From the NCBI RefSeq assembly GCF_027563465.1, contig NZ_JAPFQA010000015.1, positions 1-64,000 on the forward strand: 64,000 nucleotides of DNA, read 5' to 3'. The notes under the pieces were generated by a model. That model was not told where the DNA came from and made no database searches. It saw nothing but the letters and a program-made list of their open reading frames with translations. This DNA comes from Mesorhizobium qingshengii (GTDB taxonomy: Bacteria > Pseudomonadota > Alphaproteobacteria > Rhizobiales > Rhizobiaceae). A program made the position numbers and the translations under genes. How positions within the stretch are numbered: position 1 is the stretch's first letter; each line of letters begins with the position of its first letter. Below, piece after piece: positions 47,472 to 54,978 of the stretch.

Positions 47472-48221
47472 ATGAAGATCCTTGTGCCCGTGAAGCGGGT
47501 TGTGGATGCGAATGTGAAGGTTCGCGTGAAGGCTGACGGTTCGGCGGTGGAACTCGCCAACGTCAAGATGGCGATGAACCCGTTCGACGAGATCGCGGTC
47601 GAAGAAGCGATCCGGCTGAAGGAAGCCGGCAAGGCTGAAGAGATCATCGTCGTTTCGATTGGTCCGCAGCAGGCGCAGGAGACCCTGCGTACCGCGCTCG
47701 CCATGGGCGCGGACCGCGCCATCCTGGTCAAGACCGACGAGCAGACCGAGCCGCTCGGCGTCGCCAAGGTGCTGAAAGGCGTCGTCGACGCTGAACAGCC
47801 CGGCCTCGTCATCCTCGGCAAGCAGGCGATCGACGATGATTCCAACCAGACCGGCCAGATGCTGGCCGCGCTGCTCGGCTGGGCGCAGGGCACCTTCGCC
47901 TCCAAGATCGTGCTCGAAGGCGACAAGGCCAAGGTGACGCGCGAAGTCGACGGCGGCCTGCAGACGGTGGAACTGAGGATGCCGGCGATCGTCACCGCCG
48001 ACCTTCGCCTCAACCAGCCGCGCTATGCCTCGCTGCCCAACATCATGAAGGCCAAGAAGAAGCAGCTCGACGAAAAGACCCCGGCCGACTACGGCGCCGA
48101 CGTCAAGCCGCGGCTGAAGGTCATCAAGACCGAGGAGCCGGGTGGCCGCAAGGCGGGCGTCAAGGTCAAGAGCGTCGCCGAACTGGTCGACAAGCTCAAG
48201 AACGAAGCCGGCGTGCTCTGA
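47472..48221 (+). CDS. etfB: Electron transfer flavoprotein subunit beta
   Basis: The beta subunit of ETF, which carries electrons from acyl-CoA dehydrogenases to ETF-ubiquinone oxidoreductase. 249 residues, full length. It starts MKILVPVKRVVDANVKVRVK and has the AMP-binding GKQAIDDDSNQTGQM segment and the partner-recognition loop around LPNIMKAKKK. It precedes etfA by 19 bases. GAGAGGTGACAGG sits just before the ATG. Confidence 0.97.
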   Translation: MKILVPVKRVVDANVKVRVKADGSAVELANVKMAMNPFDEIAVEEAIRLKEAGKAEEIIVVSIGPQQAQETLRTALAMGADRAILVKTDEQTEPLGVAKVLKGVVDAEQPGLVILGKQAIDDDSNQTGQMLAALLGWAQGTFASKIVLEGDKAKVTREVDGGLQTVELRMPAIVTADLRLNQPRYASLPNIMKAKKKQLDEKTPADYGADVKPRLKVIKTEEPGGRKAGVKVKSVAELVDKLKNEAGVL

Positions 48222-48240
48222 GATCGGAAGGAACAGACAA

Positions 48241-49170
48241 ATGACAATTCTCCTCATCGCGGAACACGACAACGCCACCCTGTCCGATCAGACTGCAAAG
48301 GCGCTTTCAGCGGCCCTGCAGATCGGCTCGGACGTGCATGTGCTGGTTGCCGGCAAGGGCGCCAAGCCGGCAGCGGACGCTGCCGCCAAGCTCAAGGGCG
48401 TAAGCAAGGTGCTGCTCGCGGACGCCGACGAACTCACCGAGCGTCTGGCCGAACCGATGGCCGCGCTCGTGGTGTCGTTGGCCGGCGCCTACGACACCAT
48501 CATCGCGCCGGCGACCTCGTCGGGCAAGAATGTCGCGCCACGCGTGGCCGCGCTCCTCGACGTCGCGCAGGTATCCGAGATCATCGAAGTCGTGTCTCCC
48601 GACACGTTCAAGCGGCCGATCTATGCCGGCAATGCCATCCAGACGGTGCAGTCGACCGACGCCAAGAAGGTCATCACCGTCCGCACGGCCTCCTTCCAGG
48701 CGGCCCCCGAGGGTGGCTCGGCGGCGGTCGAGACGATCAAGGCGGCGGCCAATCCCGGCCTGTCGACCTTCGTCGAGAACAAGCTGTCTGACACCGACCG
48801 TCCGGAACTGACCTCGGCCAAGATCATCATCTCCGGCGGCCGCGCGCTCGGCTCCTCGGAGAAGTTCCAGGAGGTCATCCTGCCGGTCGCCGACAAGCTC
48901 GGTGCCGCCGTTGGCGCATCGCGCGCCGCGGTCGATGCCGGCTACGCGCCGAACGACTGGCAGGTCGGCCAGACCGGCAAGGTCGTCGCCCCCGATCTCT
49001 ACATCGCGGTCGGCATCTCGGGCGCCATCCAGCACCTTGCCGGCATGAAGGATTCCAAGGTCATCGTCGCCATCAACAAGGACGAGGAGGCACCGATCTT
49101 CCAGGTTGCCGACTACGGCCTTGTCGGCGACCTCTTCGTCATCCTGCCGGAACTGCAAAAGGCGCTTTGA
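48241..49170 (+). CDS. etfA: Electron transfer flavoprotein subunit alpha
   Basis: The FAD-binding alpha subunit of ETF. 309 residues. The C-terminal FAD domain has the standard SGGRALGSSEKF, PNDWQVGQTGKVVAPDLYIAVGISGAIQH and VAINKDEEAPIFQVADYG blocks. The ATG at 48241 is chosen because it follows GAAGGAACAG; an open frame extends upstream inside etfB but has no support. It is followed by a terminator and then hbd. Confidence 0.97.
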   Translation: MTILLIAEHDNATLSDQTAKALSAALQIGSDVHVLVAGKGAKPAADAAAKLKGVSKVLLADADELTERLAEPMAALVVSLAGAYDTIIAPATSSGKNVAPRVAALLDVAQVSEIIEVVSPDTFKRPIYAGNAIQTVQSTDAKKVITVRTASFQAAPEGGSAAVETIKAAANPGLSTFVENKLSDTDRPELTSAKIIISGGRALGSSEKFQEVILPVADKLGAAVGASRAAVDAGYAPNDWQVGQTGKVVAPDLYIAVGISGAIQHLAGMKDSKVIVAINKDEEAPIFQVADYGLVGDLFVILPELQKAL

Positions 49171-49199
49171 CGCTTTCTGCCAAAGCGTATTAAATTGTG

Positions 49200-49238
49200 A
49201 GGGGTGGGGTAGACGAAGTCGCCCCGCCCTTTTAGTTT
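49200..49238 (+). terminator. Terminator after etfA
   Basis: GGGTGGGG (49202-49209) pairs with CCCCGCCC (49222-49229) with one G-U, and an inner GAC-GAA-GTC extends the stem. A TTTTAGTTT run follows. It starts about 30 bases after the etfA stop codon. Readthrough may still supply hbd. Confidence 0.75.
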
Positions 49239-49287
49239 GCACCGCACAAAAAGCAGGCTGCAAAGGCCTTTTGACGGGATCGGTGTA

Positions 49288-50166
49288 ATGAGCAAGATCG
49301 AGACGATCGGCATCATCGGCGCAGGCCAGATGGGCGGCGGCATCGCCCATGTCTCCGCGCTTTCGGGCTACAAGGTGCTGATCTACGATATATCGCCCGA
49401 CCGCATCGAGAAGGGCATCGCCACCATCAGCGGCAACATGGCCCGTCAGGTGGGGTCCGGCAAACTCGACGAGAAGGTGCGCAACGACGCGATGGCGCGC
49501 ATTTCGGCGGCACCGGCCATGGCCGATCTTGCCGGCGCCGATCTCGTGATCGAGGCGGCGACCGAAGACGAGACGGTCAAGCGCAAGATTTACGCGCAGC
49601 TCTGTCCCTTGCTCAATCCCGAAGCCATCCTGGCGACGAACACCTCGTCGATCTCGATCACGCGGCTCGCCGCGCAGACCGACCGACCGGAGCGTTTCAT
49701 CGGCATCCATTTCATGAATCCGGTGCCGCTGATGAAGCTGGTGGAACTGGTGCGCGGCATTGCCACCGAGGACCAGACCTTCGAGGCGGCAAAGACCTAT
49801 GTGAAGCAGCTCGACAAGACGATCACGGTTTCGGAGGATTTTCCGGCCTTCATCGTCAACCGCATCCTGCTGCCGATGATCAACGAGGCGATCTACACGC
49901 TCTACGAGGGCGTCGGCTCCGTCGATGCCATCGACACTGCCATGCGGCTCGGCGCCAACCATCCGATGGGGCCACTGCAGCTTGCCGATTTCATCGGCCT
50001 CGACACCTGCCTGTCGATCATGCAGGTGCTGCATGACGGCCTGTCGGATTCGAAATACCGCCCCTGCCCGCTGCTGGTCAAATATGTCGAGGCCGGCTGG
50101 CTCGGCCGCAAGACCGGGCGTGGTTTCTACGACTATCGCGGCGAACATCCCGTTCCGACACGCTAG
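49288..50166 (+). CDS. 3-hydroxybutyryl-CoA dehydrogenase
   Basis: NAD(P)-dependent dehydrogenase of 3-hydroxybutyryl-CoA, acting in butyrate or polyhydroxybutyrate metabolism and in fatty-acid breakdown. 292 residues. The Rossmann motif is GIIGAGQMGGGIAH (about 8-21), the catalytic His is in GIHFMNPVPLMKLVE, and the C-terminal NRILLPMINEA and DFIGLDTCL helices are standard. The ATG at 49288 lies at the usual N-terminus; upstream in-frame starts fall in the terminator region. The etfB-etfA-hbd order is common in Rhizobiales and fits shared fatty-acid metabolism. Confidence 0.95.
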   Translation: MSKIETIGIIGAGQMGGGIAHVSALSGYKVLIYDISPDRIEKGIATISGNMARQVGSGKLDEKVRNDAMARISAAPAMADLAGADLVIEAATEDETVKRKIYAQLCPLLNPEAILATNTSSISITRLAAQTDRPERFIGIHFMNPVPLMKLVELVRGIATEDQTFEAAKTYVKQLDKTITVSEDFPAFIVNRILLPMINEAIYTLYEGVGSVDAIDTAMRLGANHPMGPLQLADFIGLDTCLSIMQVLHDGLSDSKYRPCPLLVKYVEAGWLGRKTGRGFYDYRGEHPVPTR

Positions 50167-50206
50167 TCAGGTCCGCGTCGGCGAACAGGCAGCCGATTGA
50201 CCCTGA

Positions 50207-52213
50207 TCAGGACGCGGCAGCCAGCGGCTCGGACGGTTCTGTCTTGTTGTCGACCCCGTCCGGCGCCACGGAAACACAGCCACGGCCGGCCGCCTTGGCC
50301 GCATAGCAGGCGGCGTCGGCGCTCGCTATGATCTCGTCGACCTCGCCACAATTGGCGCCGATCGCAGCCAATCCGATGCTGGCGCCGATCAGGTGGGGAT
50401 GGCCATCCCAGGTGAAATCCAGACCGGCTATCGCATCGATGATGGATCGCGCCACAATCTTGGCGCGGGCAGCCGAACCCGATTTCAGGATGACCGCGAA
50501 TTCATCGCCGCCCAGACGCGCGACGATGTCTTCGGGGCCAAGGACGCCACGGATAGCCTCGGCAACCCGCTTGAGCAAGGCATCCCCCGCCACGTGGCCG
50601 CCGGTGTCGTTGACCAGTTTGAAGTGATCGAGGTCGATGAACATGAACTGATGTGCGCTGCCTCCGGCCGGCACTGTCGTGCCGTCCTTGCGCACCTGAT
50701 CGACCAGTTCCTCCATCGTGCGGATGAAGCTCGAGCGATTGGCAAGGCCGGTCAACGCGTCATGCGCGGCGGCATAGGCAAGCTGTCGCTGCAGCGCGCG
50801 CGCATCGGTGAAATCCTGGAAGACAATGACCAGTCCGCAGAACTCGTTCCGCTCGTTCATGATCGGCGACACGACCTGACGGATGCTGCATCGCGTGTCG
50901 TCGCGCCGGATGAGGACGGCGCGGCTGTTCTGGTCGGAAGAGGCCTGGCTGCCGATCGCCGGCCGGGTTACGCCGATCCTGTGACCCGTCTCCTCGTCCA
51001 CCGCCCAGTAGACGTGGCCGAGCATCTTGCCGAGGGCCTCGCTGCCGGAAACTCCGGTCAGCTTTTCGGCGACCGGATTCATGAAGGTGACGCGGTTCGC
51101 GGCGTCGGTACAGATAACGGCATCACCGATCGACTGGAGCGTAACTCTCAGTCGCTCCTTCTCGTCGGCGAGCATTGTCGCCGACACAGCAAGGCGCTCT
51201 TCAGCCTCCTTGCGCCGGGTGATGTCGGTCAGGCTGCCAATGGCCCTGATCAGCTTCCCCTCGGCGTCACGCTCGATGACCTTGCCACGGTCGAGGATCC
51301 ACATCCAGCGCCCGTCCTTGTGGCGCATCCTGAATTCGGCTTCGAAGAATGGCGTCTTGCCGTCGAGATGGGCATGATCGGCCTCGGCGACGATCTCGCG
51401 ATCGTCGGGATGGACCATCGTCAGCCAATGGGCGGGATCGCCATCGAGCTCGCCATCCGCATAACCGAGCATCCTGACCCAGGTCGAGGAATAGGTCGTG
51501 CCGCCCATGCGCATGTCGAGGTCCCACACGCCTTGGCCGGCGCCGGCGAGAGCGAAATTCCAGCGCGTTTCCGCTTCGGCGATGCGCGCCTCGGCCTGCT
51601 TGCGTGCGTCGATGTTCTCGATCTGCGAGACGAGATAGAGCGGACGGCCGCTTTTCTCGTCGCGAATGACGGAGCCGGCTAGATGGGCCCAGACGGGCGT
51701 GCCGTCCTTCCGCAGGTAACGCTTCTCGAATTGGAAGGCGTCGACGGTGCCCGCCTTCAGACCGTCCATCGTTTCCCGCCCGATCTGCAGATCGTCGGGA
51801 TGCGTGATCTGGAAAAAGGTCAGCGCCTCGATCTCCTCGCGGCTGTAGCCAAGCATGGCGGCGAAGGCCGGATTGGCCTCGAGAATGCGCCCGTCGAGGC
51901 CGATAACGGCGATACCGATCGCCGAATCCTTCATGGCGCGGCGGAAGCGCTCTTCGCTCTGCGCGATCTGCCGTCGGTCCTTCGTGATCCGGTGGGCGAA
52001 CAGGGCGGCGAGCAAGAGGGCGCCCGCCGCCACCGCTGCCGATATCCACAGGCAGAGTTTCAGCGCGTCAGCACCGGGATCCAGTCGCGACAACACCATC
52101 GGGGCAACCGCGGCACAGAGGCCGGCCACGAGCAGCGCCGACCCTGCGTGCCCAAAAGATCGTCGGCCGGTCAATCCTCGCCACATCGCGATACGTGCCA
52201 CCCCCGTGCGCAA
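50207..52213 (-). CDS. PAS-domain diguanylate cyclase (GGDEF)
   Basis: A 668-residue membrane sensor that should make cyclic di-GMP. Two hydrophobic helices (about 22-43 and 50-72) come first, then three PAS domains with PAC tails (about 80-205, 210-340, 350-475), and a C-terminal GGDEF domain (about 485-650) with an intact active motif LGGDEFAVI. There is no EAL domain. An RxxD inhibitory site cannot be placed with confidence. The TTG at 52213 and an ATG at 52186 are both possible starts, neither with a good ribosome binding site. It ends 40 bases from hbd on the other strand. Signal unknown. Confidence 0.88.
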   Translation of the reverse strand: MRTGVARIAMWRGLTGRRSFGHAGSALLVAGLCAAVAPMVLSRLDPGADALKLCLWISAAVAAGALLLAALFAHRITKDRRQIAQSEERFRRAMKDSAIGIAVIGLDGRILEANPAFAAMLGYSREEIEALTFFQITHPDDLQIGRETMDGLKAGTVDAFQFEKRYLRKDGTPVWAHLAGSVIRDEKSGRPLYLVSQIENIDARKQAEARIAEAETRWNFALAGAGQGVWDLDMRMGGTTYSSTWVRMLGYADGELDGDPAHWLTMVHPDDREIVAEADHAHLDGKTPFFEAEFRMRHKDGRWMWILDRGKVIERDAEGKLIRAIGSLTDITRRKEAEERLAVSATMLADEKERLRVTLQSIGDAVICTDAANRVTFMNPVAEKLTGVSGSEALGKMLGHVYWAVDEETGHRIGVTRPAIGSQASSDQNSRAVLIRRDDTRCSIRQVVSPIMNERNEFCGLVIVFQDFTDARALQRQLAYAAAHDALTGLANRSSFIRTMEELVDQVRKDGTTVPAGGSAHQFMFIDLDHFKLVNDTGGHVAGDALLKRVAEAIRGVLGPEDIVARLGGDEFAVILKSGSAARAKIVARSIIDAIAGLDFTWDGHPHLIGASIGLAAIGANCGEVDEIIASADAACYAAKAAGRGCVSVAPDGVDNKTEPSEPLAAAS

Positions 52214-52348
52214 ACGGATGTTTTCACGCTGACCCTGATGGACTGGTTTTAAGGAAAGGTTGCGTACAGCATGCCGGCGCCATCGCTAGCGGCGAACATT
52301 GCCGGCATGATTAAGGATCGGTGTGCACGGAGCGTGATCGCGGCGGCA

Positions 52349-52987
52349 CTACCAGCGCACGAAAAACCGTCCGCCGAGCGCGCCAAGCAGTGCCAGCACC
52401 GCGATGGCGATAGTGTACCAGGTGGCGACGAAAAGCGGCGAATCGTCAAAGCAGTGCGCGGCGTAGAAGGTCGCCGCCAGTCCGCCGGCGAGCAGGCCAG
52501 CGACTGCCCCGGCAAGCACCGGCCGTGTCGGCGCGCCGTAGCGCAGCATCCACAGGAAGATGGCAAGCGGGCCAATGCCGATTAGCGGAATGAAGACCAT
52601 GCAGATCATCATGTTGGAGCCGACAAGGCGCGTTCCCCAGTCGGCTTCCGGCACAGCGAAAAGCTCCAGAACCACCGCCGCCGCGACCAGCAGCGGAGCG
52701 GCCATCATCCAGGCCATCGCCCGGCCGGTGGCCGCGCCGGGCGTCGACAAGGCACGGATCAGCGCGAAGGCGCTGACGGCAAGCACGATGGTGAAAACGA
52801 ACTTCGAGAGGAAGCGCATCGTGTGCATCGCCGCCATGAAGTCCGGGCGCGGGCCGATCGTCAGCAGGAAAACGACTGCCGCGACGACGGCGGCCGCGCC
52901 GGCAGCCAGCCACCAGGCCGAACTCAGCGGCATCGCCTTGCTGCGGGCATCGGCGTCCAGCGCCTTGATGAGATCGTCCGTCCTCAT
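52349..52987 (-). CDS. nrsF: NrsF family anti-sigma factor (DUF1109)
   Basis: A 212-residue inner-membrane protein with six hydrophobic helices, the normal form of NrsF, the negative regulator of the ECF factor SigF in Caulobacter. A short cytoplasmic N-terminus (MRTDDLIKALDADARS) precedes the first helix. Two cysteines occur, one in NMMICMV and one in AAHCFDD, a feature relevant to the redox or metal sensing shown for this family. It starts one base after the sigma gene ends, so the two are co-expressed. Confidence 0.86.
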   Translation of the reverse strand: MRTDDLIKALDADARSKAMPLSSAWWLAAGAAAVVAAVVFLLTIGPRPDFMAAMHTMRFLSKFVFTIVLAVSAFALIRALSTPGAATGRAMAWMMAAPLLVAAAVVLELFAVPEADWGTRLVGSNMMICMVFIPLIGIGPLAIFLWMLRYGAPTRPVLAGAVAGLLAGGLAATFYAAHCFDDSPLFVATWYTIAIAVLALLGALGGRFFVRW

Positions 52988-52988
52988 G

Positions 52989-53540
52989 TCATTCCCGCCC
53001 GAACCGCCCCTGTCCAAATCGCTTGGCTATCGCGGCAAGTCCCCGGTGCAGCGACACCCGCACCGCCGTTTCGCTGATGCCGAATTTCGCCGCCGTCTCG
53101 CCGATTGACCGCCCTTCCACCGATACGGCCGAAACCACCGAACGCTGTGCCGGCGACAGCCCGTCCAGGGCCCGGTTTATGTCGCGCTCGCTGACAGTCT
53201 CCGTTTCTGGCTCGGCGAAAGTCTCGGCGATATCGTCGACATCGATCTCGATACGTCGTCCGCGCCGCCGGAAGGCATCGATCAGCTTGAAGCGGGCGAT
53301 CGCATAGATCCACGGCAACACCGGTGCATCCTGGCGCCAGGTATGCCGTTTCACATGAATGGCCAGCAAGGTTTCCTGCACGACATCCTCGGGATCGACC
53401 CCGCCCTGTACGATCTTGCGCCTGACAAAACCGCGGACCAGCGCGGCGATCCGGCGCAGAAAGTCGGCATAGGCCCTTTCGTCTCCCGCGATCGCGGCTC
53501 GCATCAGCCGGGAAAGCTCGGCCTCGTCCTTGCCGCTCAC
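52989..53540 (-). CDS. ECF sigma factor, SigF-like
   Basis: A 183-residue group IV sigma factor. Region 2 includes DPEDVVQETLLAIHVKRHTW and PWIYAIARFKLIDAFRRRGRR; region 4 includes LSPAQRSVVSAVSVEGRSIGETAAKFGISETAVRVSLHRGL. The GTG at 53540 has GGGGGAG about 8 bases upstream and gives the family length; a longer frame upstream runs through the promoter region and is rejected. Its partner is the following NrsF gene. In Caulobacter such a pair answers oxidative and heavy-metal stress. A self-type promoter is present upstream. Confidence 0.9.
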   Translation of the reverse strand: MSGKDEAELSRLMRAAIAGDERAYADFLRRIAALVRGFVRRKIVQGGVDPEDVVQETLLAIHVKRHTWRQDAPVLPWIYAIARFKLIDAFRRRGRRIEIDVDDIAETFAEPETETVSERDINRALDGLSPAQRSVVSAVSVEGRSIGETAAKFGISETAVRVSLHRGLAAIAKRFGQGRFGRE

Positions 53541-53559
53541 AAGAGTTACTCCCCCGATT

Positions 53560-53585
53560 TTCGCGCCTCGGCGCTGATTTGTTAC
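53560..53585 (-). promoter_or_regulatory. Candidate SigF-type promoter for the sigma/NrsF operon
   Basis: On the minus strand GTAACA (53585-53580) is followed after 16 bases by CGAA (53563-53560). From memory, the Caulobacter SigF pattern is GTAACC-N16-CGAA, so this differs by one base. It lies 20 bases before the chosen start codon, giving a very short leader. It suggests autoregulation. Confidence 0.6.
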
Positions 53586-53794
53586 GTGCCCGGCGAAATA
53601 ATGTCCAAGGCAAACTGCGGACAAATCACGAAAGTTTGCGGGGTCTGTAGCCGCGACCGCAAACCGCTTCGCCTTCATCGTCAACAGCCTCGCGAACACG
53701 CCACGCGGCAATCCGCCGGTTGGGCATCACGCGGAATTGTCCATCTCGCATCGGCCTTTGTGCCTCAGCGACCGATTGAAGCAGATCATCAATC

Positions 53795-53823
53795 TTGACT
53801 ATCGCTGTCAGGTATCGATAGGT
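53795..53823 (+). promoter_or_regulatory. Iron-responsive operator (IRO/RirA box) over the iron transporter promoter
   Basis: TGA-N9-TCA at 53796-53810 matches the rhizobial iron-responsive operator bound by RirA. It overlaps a -35 element TTGACT (53795-53800); ATAGGT follows after 17 bases as a weak -10. Position, 56 bases before the futA-like start codon, suggests repression when iron is sufficient. Confidence 0.6.
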
Positions 53824-53865
53824 GCAGCCTGCGAGATCAAGACCAACGAGACCGAGGACGACGCC

Positions 53866-54873
53866 ATGAGATACGCTCTTTTCACTCTTGCCGGCGCGGC
53901 AGCGCTTGCAATCAGCCTGATCGCCGGCCCGGCGATGGCGGAGGACGCCGGCATCATTGTCTACAACGCCCAGCACGAAAACCTGACCAAGGCGTGGGCC
54001 GAAGGCTTCACCAAGGAAACCGGTATCAAGGTCACCGTGCGCAATGGCGGCGACAGTGATTTCTCCAACCAGATCGTCGCCGAAGGCTCATCCTCGCCGG
54101 CCGATGTGTTCCTGACGGAAAACTCGCCTGCCATGGCACTGGTCGAGAGTGCCGGCCTGTTCGCACCCGTCGACACGGACACGCTGGCGCAGGTTCCGCA
54201 GGACTATCAGCCGGCTAGCGGCAAATGGGTCGGCATCGCGGCGCGCAGCACCGTCTTCGCCTACAACAAGACCAAGCTCAACGCCGATAAGTTGCCCAAG
54301 TCGCTGCTCGATCTCGCCGACCCAAGCTGGAAAGGCCGCTGGGCCGCCTCGCCATCGGGTGCCGATTTCCAGGCCATCGTCAGCGCTCTTCTTCAGCTCA
54401 AGGGCGAGGCCGCCACGGCGGACTGGCTGAAGGCGATGAAAACGAATTTCACCCCCTACAAGGGCAACAGCACGGTGATGAAGGCGGTCAATGCCGGCGA
54501 GATCGAAGGCGGCGTGATCTACCATTATTACTACTTCGGCGATCAGGCCAAGACCGGCGAGAACAGCAAGAATGTCGGGCTGCACTACTTCAAGAACCAG
54601 GACCCGGGTGCCTTTGTCTCGATTTCCGGCGGCGGTGTGCTGGCCTCGAGCAAGCATCCGAAGGAAGCCCAGGCCTTCCTGAAATGGGTTACGGGCAAGG
54701 GTGGCCAGGAGATCCTGAAGACCGGCAATTCCTTCGAATACGCGGTCAGCAAGGGGGCTGAGTCCAATCCGAAGCTGGTGCCGCTGGCCGATCTGCAGGC
54801 GCCGAAGGTCGATGCAACGACATTGAACTCGAAGAAGGTCACCGACCTGATGACCGCAGCCGGCTTGCTTTAG
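53866..54873 (+). CDS. Iron(III) ABC transporter substrate-binding protein (FutA/FbpA type)
   Basis: A 335-residue periplasmic binding protein that captures ferric iron. Signal peptide about 1-25 (cleaved after AMA, before EDAGIIVYNAQHENL). Family features: the N-terminal GIIVYNAQHENLTKAWAEGF, and later VIYHYYYFGD, which supplies the neighbouring tyrosines that bind iron in this class. The usual length is about 330 residues. GAGGACG lies just before the ATG. It is followed by a strong terminator-like hairpin and then the permease gene. An iron-responsive operator is upstream. Confidence 0.93.
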   Translation: MRYALFTLAGAAALAISLIAGPAMAEDAGIIVYNAQHENLTKAWAEGFTKETGIKVTVRNGGDSDFSNQIVAEGSSSPADVFLTENSPAMALVESAGLFAPVDTDTLAQVPQDYQPASGKWVGIAARSTVFAYNKTKLNADKLPKSLLDLADPSWKGRWAASPSGADFQAIVSALLQLKGEAATADWLKAMKTNFTPYKGNSTVMKAVNAGEIEGGVIYHYYYFGDQAKTGENSKNVGLHYFKNQDPGAFVSISGGGVLASSKHPKEAQAFLKWVTGKGGQEILKTGNSFEYAVSKGAESNPKLVPLADLQAPKVDATTLNSKKVTDLMTAAGLL

Positions 54874-54903
54874 TTGCCGTTCGTCCTAAAAGGACTACCG
54901 ACC

Positions 54904-54948
54904 GCGCTCCCGCGGGGAATTCACTTTCCGCGGGAGTGCTTTGTTTTT
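54904..54948 (+). terminator. Attenuator-like terminator between binding protein and permease genes
   Basis: A 12-bp stem (54904-54915 with 54928-54939, one G-U pair, loop of 12) is followed by TTTGTTTTT. It sits 31 bases after the binding-protein stop codon and 31 before the permease start. Partial termination here would leave more binding protein than permease, a common pattern in ABC operons. Confidence 0.85.
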
Positions 54949-54978
54949 CGAGATGGCATTCGTCCATGACGACACGCT

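Larger units (their letters stand above)
53541..53865. other. Divergent regulatory region between sigma factor and iron transporter
   Basis: 325 bases with no supported gene. The left side carries the SigF-type promoter (53560-53585) and the right side an iron-responsive operator and promoter (53795-53823). Frames that extend either neighbour into this region have no ribosome binding site and no family match. Confidence 0.5.

Noticed and set aside
53541..53711. A longer N-terminus for the ECF sigma factor
   Set aside because: The extension runs through the likely promoter, has no ribosome binding site and does not match sigma region 1.2 or 2. The GTG at 53540 has a strong site and gives the usual length.
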